From Cydia pomonella (taxonomy: Eukaryota > Arthropoda > Insecta > Lepidoptera > Tortricidae): a stretch of DNA of 64,000 bases. How positions within the stretch are numbered: the stretch's first letter is position 1; each line of letters opens with the position of its first letter. The DNA lies in assembly GCF_033807575.1 (NCBI RefSeq), contig NC_084721.1, positions 3,906,001-3,970,000 on the forward strand, written 5' to 3'. The notes beneath the pieces are model-generated. The model did no database searches. It saw only the letters and a program-made list of their open reading frames with translations, and was not told where the DNA came from. Below are positions 1 to 10,924 of this stretch, one piece after another. The translations under genes were made by a program, and so were the position numbers.

Positions 1-1306
1 TTCCACCAGCCTTGCAAACGTATTCACATAATATCCTAAAAGGGCTCCATTCCCCGCGCCCATTTCACTCATGGCTTCACGTATCCTAATTTGAGGAATT
101 TCACACGCGGCCGGAGTCCGAAATTGACGCGCGGATTAACTATTGTTGTGTCATGTCCGTCATTACGACGGAAATTCGGATATTTAGGGCGGTTAATTGG
201 TTCGGAAAATTAGGGAAGCTTTTAACCAACTCGTGTAATGTCCGTTGGACCAGGTGCGCTTATGCACTAGACGCGCCTGAAAAAGTTTAAACGGAGGTTA
301 AAAAAAGAATTGTATAGAAAAGTTGGCAGCGATTAAAGACTACGATTATATTTTCTTTTTCTTTGCTTGCTTGTTGCATTTGCAACTCTAGATGTTTCGC
401 ACCCCATTCAACATAGAAGAGTAAGTATATTACACTAATGGGGATATTATCTCTTAATCCCCTTTCTTAATCATAGTATATAATGAAGGTACCCTATCTT
501 CCAGAGTTACATCACACCTCCGCCATAAGCTTATTAGTCATAAGTTTATTACTTGACATCAGAAACACAGGACTTATACCAACTAAGCAAGTAGTAGTCG
601 TCTTTGCTAGCTGGAGATACTCTCAAAGTTGGGTTGCTATAAAAATTAGCAAGTTTATGTTGGCCTTTTTTTAAAGAATTTGTTTAATTATGCGAAAAAT
701 AAGGAAACTTTTCAACAGAAACTGAGCAAGCGCTTTAGAAACGCGCAAGTATATGTGGATACAGAATTCCTTTGTACATCCACACTAACGACTGAAAAAT
801 GAGGAGGTTATTCAGCGAGCGCCATTCATTAAATCCATGCATAATGTAGACCCACAATGTTGGGATGGGCGAGGACGTACCATTCATCCATTGCCAGTGT
901 GACTAGTGACTATATTCATCAATTCGAATCATATCTGACCTTACGTTTGCAAATGGAGGGTTTTGTGACCCGTTATATAGTTACGTACGTTAGTATTATT
1001 TTTACATTATTTGTACAGACATTAGTACCTTGGTAGTTCTAGTGCGTGTGTCAACTTAGGTAAAGTTTAAGACTTCAATACCTATTGGTAAAGAAAACTG
1101 GCTAAAATCGGTCTTCGCAATTATATCTAAAGTTTGCAATTTGGTTTAGGTACATATTTTCAAACAGCCGAATTTCGACTGACCTAATATTGAATTTGTA
1201 GGTAACATACAAAAAAAATTATCTTAAGGAAATTGAAGAAGAATCATTCTTATTATAGAAAATTCTTTATAAAGTCGCCCGTCTTATGGTGGTATTTTCT
1301 TAGCAG
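1..1306. other. no recognised gene
   Basis: AT-rich sequence with a GC-richer start. The 63-codon open frame near 483 has no start context, splice signals or recognisable motif. I see nothing to annotate. Confidence 0.5.
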
Positions 1307-1447
1307 TACAGTCACCTTCACCTGCGCTAATATGTTGTACAACGAAGGCCGCAAAAATATCTGACTCGATCTTATTTATAGAGCCAGAAGAGCGTGTCAC
1401 AATTATTGTGGTCTTCGAAGAGTAACATATTATTGCAGGTGACTGTA
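1307..1447. mobile_element. MITE with TA-flanked CAGTCACCT inverted ends
   Basis: Imperfect terminal inverted repeats: CAGTCACC..CACCTGCGCTAA on the left against TTATTGCAGGTGACTG on the right, each bounded by TA, as in Tc1/mariner-derived MITEs. Non-coding, 141 bp. Confidence 0.7.
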
Positions 1448-1678
1448 CGGATAAATTGATTGAGATCTATATCCGGGGTATCAGAGTTATTCGCAGTGTT
1501 AGTAGTGGTAGTTACTATAACTGTTCCAAATTATAGGTATCTATTTCAAAAGGACTCAGAGAAAAACGCATTTAACCAATTTGCAAGACCGAAGTGTTTT
1601 GTACGGTCGCGGAAATTGATTCACTGATCACAATTGATAGCACTAAAAATTTCAAAAAATATACCTAACAATTTGCAG

Positions 1679-2061
1679 GGGACCCTTGGAAACAGAACCA
1701 CCGTATATAGAAACGAATCCCGTTGCCTACAAAGTCCTAAACGTCTCAGTTGCCGCGGATGCCGTGCTAACCTTGACGGCGATGAGCGGTTCTTGGAGCT
1801 CTGTCCTTTGACACAAATGCGGATGTGCTCAATTGGCCCGCCCGTTATCGAACCGCGCTAAACACGGCGCAAGGCTGCGCTAGGGTCTTCCGACCAGAGT
1901 CTAGCCCGGGGGTCTCTGCTGCAATTGCGGCTCTTCAAGACACCCAAACAACCCGTAAAGACATCTTTCAATACTAGATCAAATCCACATCTTACGAGAA
2001 CAATTCCATCAGAGGTCAAGTCTTTAGATTTCACTGCCCTTAGGCAAAAATAAAAAGTATT
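1679..2061 (+). pseudogene. coding-like, frame-broken segment, unidentified
   Basis: After a good-looking acceptor (CTAACAATTTGCAG at 1665-1678), three successive protein-like reading frames are open: 1680-1811 (includes NPVAYKVLNVSVAAD), 1810-1977 (includes LNWPARYRTALNTAQG) and one ending in TAA near 2061 (includes LTRTIPSEVKSLDFTALRQK). Codon use and GC content are higher than in the surroundings. No single frame spans it, so it is either a decayed gene or transposon fragment, or chance. I do not recognise the protein. Confidence 0.25.
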
Positions 2062-3667
2062 GAAATGCTTTGGCAATAATAATGGCCTTGGTTAAAATTA
2101 AGGAATAAGAGAGGTTTCAGACTAGCGTATTTTTCTGCGACTATACGGCCGTTTCGGCGTTACGAGCTTACACGCGCGTTACATTTCCCTAACATTTGGT
2201 TTTTATGAGTTTACACGCGCGTAACTTTTCCTTACACTTAGTCTATAAGAGTTTGGCTGCGGTTGGCTTTTCAAAACTTTGCCGACACACGAGATCTGGG
2301 GAATTGTAGGAGACCCTCACAGGCCGGCGCTCTGTGCAAAACACATAGCATAAATTGGATGCCTTAAGCATTTCTAGACCATCACTCTATCATCCATCAA
2401 ATTGACATTCGGGACCTTTTACATCTCCAGATTGAATGTATTATTGACCTTAGAGACTATACATCTCTGTTGTATTGTAGTAATTAATTATTTTAAGATT
2501 ATTAATATTATTATAATGTAATGTTTACCCAGGTATTGGCTGTTGTATTTATAAATGTTGCTATGTATTTTCATGTCACTGAATGTGAATTGTATTGACT
2601 TGTAAAAGAGCCCTTGACTTGCTTGCAATTTTACATTTTAAAAAATCCTGAGACTGTGGGGCGTAGATGTAAGGCCTAAGCAACTGTTTAATTTGGTTGT
2701 AAGTAAATCTGACATTGGCATACCTTCTTAGTTACGTCAAACATACAAAGCTTGTGATCTGACTGTAGTTATAAAAGAAAGCCAATAGCATGATGTACAA
2801 ATCTCAGAGGCTATGACTGCTTGTGTCTAATAATCTGGGATAATCCAAGTTCTCCTAGTAGCATTATCTTGTTTATTTTTGCAATTTGCATATATCTTTG
2901 TTTGAAGATGGACTACTTTTTATTATGTAAAAAAAACTACACTAGGTCTCTCTTTATTTTTCTCATTTTAGCATTTATCCCAATTGTATGCTCTAGTTAT
3001 AACTATAGAAACAAGGCTTCAAGAGCCTGTTCTATTCAACAGTAACCAAGCAGAGTTCGTGGATTCATGACAGATAGTCAATATACTTTTTATCGGATCC
3101 CTTTGTTTAACATAATTATTGAAAGTCATAATGTAATGATAGTCAGATTATCATTAATTATAATTCTGAAACTGACAAAAATGACCTCTTCATGTTTTAA
3201 GTCAGAAGTTATTTTTCTATGAAATTCCATTTCGGGAGAAAACGTTTTCCACTAACTAAATCTTAACAAATCTCAAAGTGATTTGTTAAGATTTCATTGT
3301 CGATTGCATCAGCATGATATATTCTAGGTGTAATTTTTTATTTGTTTAGCAAATTTTGAAAAATAGGAAAACCTATAAACCTAATTTTTTATTATGTCAA
3401 TAACATACTAAAAAATCATGGAGAAAGGAAAATGTTTAGAAGAGGAAAAACGTTTTCTCCTTTTGTATTGACAATCATGTGGTATACTTCCCTCTTAATC
3501 AAGCAATTCTTGTATATATATTTATATATTTCGGGCATCTTGAAAACGGCTCTAATGATTTAAATAAAATTTGCTATAAGGGAGTTTACGGAAACGCAAA
3601 ATCGACCTATTTAGGTCCTGTCTCTGGGAAAACGCGCATTTTAGAGTTTTAATATTTTTTTCGTCAC
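2062..3667. other. no recognised gene; possible foldback pair
   Basis: Contains two near copies of a TTACACGCGCGT motif (2170-2222) and an inverted pair around 3235-3255 and 3443-3462 (GGAGAAAACGTTTTCC type) that may bound a small MITE. No convincing coding sequence. Confidence 0.35.
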
Positions 3668-3885
3668 CCAGATATTAAATAAATATTACAGGACATCCTT
3701 ACACAAATTGGCAAAATATTATTTTAAATATTATAATATACAATTAGTTAATTACATAACACCTAAGACTAAGAAACAAATATCTGCAAATCAGAAAAAC
3801 CTAAATAAAATCAATGGTATTTGAACCCATCAGCTTCATGGGCAGGGCCACTACTGCCCATGCCAAACTGATTGTCAAAGCCTAG
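3668..3885 (-). mobile_element. diverged tRNA-type SINE copy
   Basis: Reads in reverse as the SINE family seen at 20714: AATAAATATTACAGGACATCCTTACACAAATT at its 3' end and a decayed head with GTTCAAATACC near 3815-3830. Substantially diverged, so old. Confidence 0.5.
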
Positions 3886-4146
3886 TCAGTTTTATGATGT
3901 TGATATTAATAAAGTTACTAGCTAAGAGCAGAGAACAGAGCCTTCAAACTTTGGGTCCAAGGTCCTCAACCAACCTCTGCTTCTTACTAGCCTTTTTTAG
4001 ATGATCATAATCTGATAAACCTTAGTAATAATAGACAACTTTCAATAAATATATTTCATTGTGTCTGGGTTAAACAACATGTAAAGAAATTAGGAATTGT
4101 ACAGTTGGTTTAGAATATTATTATTCTCAAACATCATCAGAAATGA

Positions 4147-5132
4147 TCACATTTTGTTTATAAATCGAAGACACAAAGTGCCCAAAATGTATCCCAGCGT
4201 CGACAATACAGCACCCCAGCATGGATACAGCAGACAAAAATGAAATTCTTGTGCTGAGATTGTGAAGAAAAGTACTATGTATTTCTCAATGGGAACAGGC
4301 TTTTTCTGACTTAGACCTTTTTTTTGCCTTGGTACCTCATCAGAAGATGCCCTACTATCCATCCCTTGCCAACAATGTACTAATGCACCCTGTGTATGAT
4401 ATAGATTGAACTAACAAACTGCTTATTGTTTAAACACAATACAGAAATTGTATGGCTTGTTTGTGCAAAATTTTAATTAAATATTTTGCCCTCTGCAGCA
4501 GGTAATACTATAGGGTACCTATATAATAAGGCATTTTTCATAAATTCTGATAAGAAATGGAATGTGATCACAACATTTGAAAATTCTTCTTTATGTAGCT
4601 AGTAAAATAGTGTAGTTCTTTATATTAAAGTTAATTTTTAATGCTTCATTTGGTCATATTTCTAGTTTACGATTAAAGTTCTTCGAGAAGCCAGTCAGCT
4701 GATTGAACTTAAAGAGTGAAAGAGGCATATTTAAAAGTTACGTATTATTCGAATAAGTTAAATTCAAATACCGGCCGTCCATATTATAATGCCTTCTTTA
4801 TGAATTAAAATCAACTATAAAGTCGCTGATTTCGACAAAAATATGTGTCATACTGGTGCGTTGTTAAATGATCTATCTGTTTAACGTCAGATAATTCAAT
4901 CTTTGTGTGATAATAGTCAAATAATTCAATTCCAACTGGACATCTACCAGGGCGTGGCCTTTTCTATTAAGATACATTATAAAAGAGATATAAAAGTCCT
5001 AGAAAAAAGTCATCTTACAATACACATCACATTGCGTAAAATGCATCAACATTCAAGATAATTATGGAAAGAAAATAAGGAAAAAACTAAGAAATATTCA
5101 GTACTCACGTCAAGAGACTCCTTCGACGCCAT
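4147..5132 (-). CDS. candidate two-exon small membrane protein, 88 aa
   Basis: Exon 1 (5132-5109) starts at an ATG in good context and reads MASKESLD to a GTGAGT donor in phase 0. Exon 2 (4389-4147) follows a CAG acceptor, stays in phase and reads GALVHCWQGMDSRASSDE, a basic stretch (RQKKGLSQKK) and two hydrophobic spans (about 45-54 and 57-82), ending FINKM. I do not recognise the family. Both splice sites and phase agree, but the protein is short and the acceptor tract is weak, so this remains a candidate. Confidence 0.33.
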
Positions 5133-5517
5133 TTTTTACAAACAATTTGATTTGACGTTTGAATCAAAATCGATAACAAAGCACAGTGCGTTTTGATATC
5201 GTTTTGCACGACAATTTCATATTTATTAAAACGTGTCCAATATAGTCTAAATCTATTTTAAATTATAATTTGTGCTCTATATTGTTCAAACCTACACAGT
5301 TTAATCAACAAACGTAAAGTATTTTCCTATCATTATTTGTTGCAATTCGAATTTCCCCTTAAATTAAAATCATCGACAATAACAATATACATAATGGATA
5401 TATACAGATGATTACTATAACTAGCTTATATCTAAAATAGGCCCTTGAGGCATTGTACCAAGGATCTAGATGGCAACTTTTAGTAAGGTCGGGTTTTCAG
5501 GCCGTAAAGGCTTAAGT

Positions 5518-5673
5518 GCCAACTACATTCACACTTCCGATATCGGGCCTGATAATCGCTTTCCGTCTCACGGAATATCAGCACATCGTTAACAATATTA
5601 GAAATGTAATTAATACTTTGTCTAATTGCCAAAAAGGCATGTCGGGTATCGGGAAGTGTGGATGTAATTGGTC
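5518..5673. mobile_element. MITE with about 30-bp inverted ends
   Basis: Left end CCAACTACATTCACACTTCC pairs with the reverse complement of GGAAGTGTGGATGTAATTGG at the right end. Interior is non-coding. Confidence 0.65.
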
Positions 5674-5682
5674 CTTTATTAC

Positions 5683-5878
5683 TAGAGTGAGACCAAGATA
5701 AGTTGGCAGCGATTTTGATAGCCGAGCCTGTGCAAGTTTTAAATAAACGTCATACTTTCATAGATGTTTGACATTAAAAATAAGTTATTTAAAAAATAAC
5801 TATTAAGTGTTATTTTAAATAACACTTGCACTCTCTGGGCTGCCAAAATTGCTGCTAACTTATCTTGGTTTGACTCTA
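5683..5878. mobile_element. MITE with AAGATAAGTTGGCAGCGATTTTG-type ends
   Basis: Left TIR at 5684-5716 and right TIR at about 5840-5876 are inverted copies of one sequence. Relatives occur at 41003-41117 and, as one end only, near 31228-31290. Confidence 0.7.
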
Positions 5879-6924
5879 TTTATTATGACATCCTTCCTGC
5901 CATCGGACCATAGGTAAATCCACAACAGTTGGCGTGACATCCATTTTGCACATATAAATATAGTAAGTGACAGGAAGGCTTTAAAGTAATAAAAGCATTA
6001 TACGTCAAAATATATTTGTCTCTGGGAAACTTCAAAATGACACTGACAGTGTTGTGTCGAGTGGACGATAGATTATTTGGCTCGATTCTTGCTTTATTTT
6101 TATTGCAATGAAATAAGAATATTTAAGGTGTAAATCTCGTTAATACTAAGCCTTTAAAATGTAAATGTGTCTTTGCAGTTAAGTGTACAGATCATATAAT
6201 AATCAAAGAGTAAGTTTTCGTGGTGTTCATTAATTTTAAACTTTAGTCGTTCCAGCCGCTTGTTATCAGTTGTAATAACAAACTGTAATTGAACGATTTA
6301 CGTTCGTGTCGTTCTTGCGATAATCCGTTTCTCTACAGGTCTTAAAATGTCACTACAATCGTGTAAAATCAATACTAAAGTCGCGTTATTGTTTATATGT
6401 TATTGGTTCGAAAAGCGTAAATAATTTCGTGCCGGCGTGTCCTTTAGTCGGTGGGAGTGTCAACAATGCATTCAAATATGCACCAGTTACGAGCAGAATG
6501 TAATTTATACTGTAAATATTATTGAAATGACATGTACGAAAATGCAGTAGTTTATTTTGTAGCTGTTTCATAGTTAAATATGATCTGTGTAGCGGATGAC
6601 ACGTTTCTATATTACTGTAATTATGAGAAATAAGAAATCTAGTGGGTCAAGGACATATTGGTAAAATTGGAAGGTCATTTTTTCAATAAAGTATATTATC
6701 TAACTTATTTTTCTCTATATTTTTTTAATTTTAATTTTATGTAGTTAAGTTGGAAGTTAGTTATAATGTCTTAAATTTAATTGTTAATAAATAAATAAAT
6801 ATAGGACATTCTTATACAGATTGTATACTTTATTTGTGTAGTATATGTATTATATTGTATTATCTACTTTTTTCTTTATTTTGCACCACCTGTTAACTTC
6901 GCTTCATTCGCCATCTCACTATCT
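5879..6924. other. no recognised gene
   Basis: AT-rich intergenic DNA; short open frames show no protein-like features. A truncated SINE tail (AATAAATAAATATAGGACATTC) is visible at 6787-6815. Confidence 0.45.
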
Positions 6925-7052
6925 GAAGGTTGTCTGGAAGAGATCGCTGTTTAACGATAAGTCGGCCTGTTGTTACCTACCAATTTATACATTTTCTCAA
7001 TTTCTGTCTTTCTTTGTAGTGTGCAATAAAGAATTTTATTATTATTATTATT
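6925..7052 (+). repeat. dispersed repeat with GGTTGTCTGGAAGAGATCGC
   Basis: Carries a block found in reverse at 51676-51828 (AGCGATCTCTTCCAGACAACC). Ends in GCAATAAAGAATTTTATT followed by an ATT microsatellite, like the tail of a retroposon. Confidence 0.65.
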
Positions 7053-7740
7053 GTACTCAGACAAACTCGAATACATAAAAAAAACCCATGACTCAGGAAC
7101 ATATATCATAATCATAACTATATATAAACTAAAAAAAAACTGTGCTCATCACACAACTAATGTTAATGTTAATAATGTTAATGTCTGGTTTCAGAAGTTA
7201 ACCCCCTAATTCATAAAATCCTCTTGCAAACCTTTGTAAAATTTGTCTCTTTCTAACGAACAGATCTGTCATAATGATGGAAGGACAAACAATTAATACA
7301 GTGTAAATAAACTCTATATATTCACACTCAAGGAACCGGACGTTTTTTGACGCTATAGAGAGTTTTCGTTATATAGAGAGAAATTAATATAGAAGTAAAG
7401 CAACTACAGCAAATTCTTTTCAGTGTCTTGTTTTGGACCGCTCTGTCATGCTCATATTTCTGTATTCTATGAAAAAAAATAAAAAGAGATGAGTACTATT
7501 GCATGTCTTTTTAGTTGTAGATTACATTTACCATGAGAAAAATTAAAAACTAAATTTCATCTCACACAAAAACCTACACTCCTTCACATAATTTGGGGAC
7601 AAAAAACAACACAACGAAAAGAATTTTGACCCAAATTTCGATATTATAGGGAGTACTCCCTATATGACGTTATATTATACGTAGTTATTCACACGCACAT
7701 ATTCATACATACATACACACATACCCTCACATAAACACTT
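7053..7740. other. no recognised gene
   Basis: AT-rich, with CCCATGACTCAGGAACATAT (7086) matching the inside of the SINE family in reverse. Nothing coding. Confidence 0.4.
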
Positions 7741-7764
7741 TCACTTACATACAACTTCGCACGC

Positions 7765-10205
7765 AATATCGACTGGAATTTGGCAACCAACATCTTTAGA
7801 CCAAACAAAATTAACTGGCTTTAAAAAAATTTCAACCATTTAAATCAGCGGGAAAAGATGGAGTGTTTCCGGCGCTTCTACAGCAAGGACAGGACCTCCT
7901 CCTCCCGCATCTGGCCAGAATATTCCGAGCAAGTTTCGCGTGGGGAATTATACCAGATAAATGGACTCGGGTCAAGGTACGATTTATACCAAAAGCAGGG
8001 AAGAAGGACTACTCACAGCCTAAATCCTTCAGACCTATTAGTCTAACATCGTTTTTACTCAAAACGATGGAAAGAATCATCGATCAGCACATTAGAGCCC
8101 AATACCTGGTGGAAAGACCACTAAGTGTAAACCAACATGCTTACCAAAAGGGAAAATCTACGGAGACTGCCCTACTTGACCTGGTTGACAAGGTGCAGAA
8201 AACCCTAGAGGACAAGCAAACCGCTCTATGTGCGTTCCTTGATGTAGAGGGTGCTTTCGACAATACACCCACAGAGACCATACTTAATGGTATGAAATCA
8301 AAGGGTGTTGACGAAACCACCACCAGATGGGTACATAGCATGCTCTCGAACAGAGTAGCCACTCTGACCCTCAATACTATAGAGCATGAATTTTATACCA
8401 CAAAAGGGTGCCCACAAGGAGGCGTTCTTTCCCCTCTATTATGGACCCTGGCAGTGGACCAACTTCTTGCAATTATGTCAGGCCAAGACTATGACACACA
8501 AGGATATGCCGACGACCTTGTAGTCATCATCAAAGGCCCTTGCCTCCACACAATATCAAACCTAATGCAAGGAGCTCTAAACACAATATTCAAATGGTGT
8601 AGAGAAAATGACTTGTCCATTAATCCGAGCAAGACTGTAATAGTACCATTCACAAGGAAACGAAAGCTCGAAAAGCTCACAGAACCAAGACTTAATGGAC
8701 AAATAATACCATTCTCAGACGAGGTCAAGTACCTAGGGGTCACTTTCGACCAAAAGTTAACTTGGAACCCTCACCTAAGAAATATTATACAAAAAGCGAA
8801 AATGGCCATGTGGTCATGCTGTCGAATGGCAGGAGCAAGATGGGGCATAAGACCCAAAATTGCTATGTGGTTATACACAGCGGTTGTGAGGCCCATAATT
8901 ACCTACGCCTCCGCAGTCTGGTGTAACAAAACCAACCAAAAGACGGCAATAGAAACTCTAAACAGCCTGCAGCGAACGGCATGTTTAACAGCAACAGGCG
9001 CCTTCTCCTCGACACCGGGGGCGGCCCTAGACGCACTGCTGGATATTATACCACTCCACTTGCAGGTGCAAAAGGAGGCTAAGCAGTGCGTCTACAGAAT
9101 ATGCACGCTAAACAGGCCAAAATGGCGCTCTCAAGCATTAACCAAACTAAAGGCCTGGGTTTTTGCAAATAGAACCCTTAGCATGCCCACCGATGACACG
9201 CACACTGAATGTCAGTTTAATAAACTGTACACAGTAGAAATACCTCCTAGAGACAAATGGACCAACAACCAAATGTTCGTCGAAGAGGGAAGCCATATTT
9301 GGTACACGGATGGTTCCAAGAAAGGCATTGATGTAGGATGTGGGATCTATGGTGAGAGACCTAAGCTCAGAGCCAGCGTCAGCATGGGCACACAGGCCTC
9401 AATCTTCCAGGCTGAAGTCTACGCCATCAACAAATGTGCGGAGATTAACCTGGATAAAAACCTACGACACCAACATATCTACATCAACTCAGACAGCCAG
9501 GCTGCTCTGCTGGCACTAGAATCCCTTGAGTCAAACTCAAAACTAGTCCAGAACTGTAAAACAAACCTCAATGCACTGGCAAACTCCAACAAAGTCACAC
9601 TTAGATGGGTACCAGGGCACTCCGACATTAACGGAAACGAAGAAGCGGACGAACTTGCTAGAAAGGGCGCAGACACACCCCTGGTCGGCCCAGAACCGTT
9701 CTGTGGAATCACAAAACGGGATGCATATTCACTGCTCAGCAATTTAGAAAAAATAAGGGCAAACGATTGGTGGAAGTTCGTAAAAGGACAAGAACACTCG
9801 AAAGCTCTAATCAAAGGGTTCAACAGCAAAAATGCTAGGGAGCTTCTAGGGCTCAAAAGACACAAAGTCTGCGCGGTGACCAGAATTTTGACTGGACACT
9901 GTAAATTGAACAAACACATGTTTCAAATCGGAAAGAAACAAGACGCGACATGCAGGTTCTGCCATGAGTCAGAGGAGACTGCAATGCACATTCTCTGCTC
10001 CTGTGGACCACTAATGTCAAAAAGAAGTACCCACCTAGGGCGGCACGTATTGCAACCCTATGAGGTACAGAACATTACGGCCCAAAGAATCTGGAATTTC
10101 CTGGATTCAACGGGCATCAGTAATGAACTTTAAAGGGCTGTCACAATAGACCAATGCCTGGTCGACGTGGCATTCAAAGGCCCACAAACCACAATAATAA
10201 TACAT
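7765..10205 (+). mobile_element. 5'-truncated non-LTR retrotransposon (I/LOA-type, RT plus RNase H)
   Basis: The protein-like frame can be followed upstream of 7863 as KFQPFKSAGKDG, then a frame break in an A-run near 7825 joins it to IFRPNKINW. No endonuclease region is present, so the element is truncated at its 5' end. The 3' end is an AATAATAATA-type tail near 10185-10205. It lies upstream of alpha-Man-IIa. Confidence 0.85.
7863..10133 (+). CDS. LINE ORF2 fragment: reverse transcriptase and RNase H
   Basis: 756 uninterrupted codons. Reverse transcriptase motifs: SFRPISLTSFLLKTMERII, AFLDVEGAFDNT, GCPQGGVLSPLLW and QGYADDLVV with the YADD box at residues 215-218. An RNase H domain follows: WYTDGSKKG (D483), FQAEVYA (E518), INSDSQAAL (D544) and WVPGHSDINGNEEAD. 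The C-terminus has a cysteine/histidine knuckle (CRFCHESEETAMHILCSC). RNase H after RT points to the I/LOA side of the Jockey superfamily. The first codon here is GTG and is not a true start; the frame is simply cut by truncation. No stop codon breaks it, so insertion is probably recent. Confidence 0.9.
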   Translation: MFPALLQQGQDLLLPHLARIFRASFAWGIIPDKWTRVKVRFIPKAGKKDYSQPKSFRPISLTSFLLKTMERIIDQHIRAQYLVERPLSVNQHAYQKGKSTETALLDLVDKVQKTLEDKQTALCAFLDVEGAFDNTPTETILNGMKSKGVDETTTRWVHSMLSNRVATLTLNTIEHEFYTTKGCPQGGVLSPLLWTLAVDQLLAIMSGQDYDTQGYADDLVVIIKGPCLHTISNLMQGALNTIFKWCRENDLSINPSKTVIVPFTRKRKLEKLTEPRLNGQIIPFSDEVKYLGVTFDQKLTWNPHLRNIIQKAKMAMWSCCRMAGARWGIRPKIAMWLYTAVVRPIITYASAVWCNKTNQKTAIETLNSLQRTACLTATGAFSSTPGAALDALLDIIPLHLQVQKEAKQCVYRICTLNRPKWRSQALTKLKAWVFANRTLSMPTDDTHTECQFNKLYTVEIPPRDKWTNNQMFVEEGSHIWYTDGSKKGIDVGCGIYGERPKLRASVSMGTQASIFQAEVYAINKCAEINLDKNLRHQHIYINSDSQAALLALESLESNSKLVQNCKTNLNALANSNKVTLRWVPGHSDINGNEEADELARKGADTPLVGPEPFCGITKRDAYSLLSNLEKIRANDWWKFVKGQEHSKALIKGFNSKNARELLGLKRHKVCAVTRILTGHCKLNKHMFQIGKKQDATCRFCHESEETAMHILCSCGPLMSKRSTHLGRHVLQPYEVQNITAQRIWNFLDSTGISNEL

Positions 10206-10350
10206 ACAACTTACTGAGACCTTTTTAACTGTCTTTGTACTTAGTTTGATAGTGAGTCATATAATAAAAAAATCTTATATTGATTTAGCTTTAACAATAA
10301 TGTATTCTGTTAAAATAAGAACCGCACCATTTCGATACTTCTCTGAGATT

Positions 10351-10445
10351 ATTTTTATTTATTTATTTATTTAATATTTATTGCACAATACATGAAGGTA
10401 CAAATGGCGGACTTAATGCTTTAAGGCAGTTACAGGCTGAGCCTA
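10351..10445. repeat. dispersed repeat with ACAAATGGCGGACTTAATG
   Basis: Shares TTTATTGCACAATA and TACAAATGGCGGACTTAAT..TTAAGGCA with 32167-32285. Begins in a TTTA microsatellite, as expected for a reversed retroposon tail. Confidence 0.65.
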
Positions 10446-10764
10446 GTGTGGGGATCAATGTACTGCTGCTCTTGTAATGCCAAATTCTTGAAATAAATAT
10501 ATTATTCTTATTCTTATATGGAGTTTACACTGTGGTTTGATTTGACAGACAGTAATTATTATGGGACCCTTCTTTTAGCTTTGCCCCAGTTACAATGAAC
10601 ATAATACATGCTATGTATTAGTAAAACTGTCATAATTATATTTTTGTCAGTTTGGCCCCTATCAATTAGGTTCTAAATATAGACAAGCAAGACTCCGAGC
10701 TAATATGAGACAATTTAGAAAAGCACTCCAAATTACACCCAATTATATAAATTTATATGTTTTT

Positions 10765-10792
10765 AGGTGTATAGTACAGTAAATTGTTCATC
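10765..10792 (+). promoter_or_regulatory. possible 5'-UTR splice acceptor before the alpha-Man-IIa start
   Basis: TTTTTAG at 10760-10766 lies 26 nt before the start codon and could be the acceptor for a non-coding first exon upstream. I could not find that exon or a promoter. Confidence 0.3.
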
Positions 10793-10924
10793 ATGAGTAT
10801 CAGGCGGCTGTCAACTGTGTTCTGGGCGACATGCATCATGGCCTTCATCTTCATCCTGTATGTGGTGACGGATTTGAGCTTCAAGCTACCTAGCATCAAG
10901 CCAGCTATGCAGGAACTTGATGAT
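10793..10924 (+). CDS. alpha-Man-IIa: alpha-Man-IIa exon 1 (residues 1-44)
   Basis: First coding exon, ending in phase 0 at a GTAAGT donor. It encodes a short basic N-terminus (MSIRR) followed by one hydrophobic span, the signal anchor expected for a Golgi type II enzyme. The ATG at 10793 is the first in frame. Confidence 0.88.

Larger units (their letters stand above)
10206..10792. other. upstream region of alpha-Man-IIa
   Basis: Contains the dispersed repeat at 10351-10445 and otherwise AT-rich DNA. I could not find a core promoter; the transcription start may be farther upstream if a non-coding exon exists. Confidence 0.35.

Noticed and set aside
10784..10792. Mannosidase start nine bases upstream at TTG
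   Set aside because: TTG is not a normal start in animals; the ATG at 10793 fits the membrane anchor.
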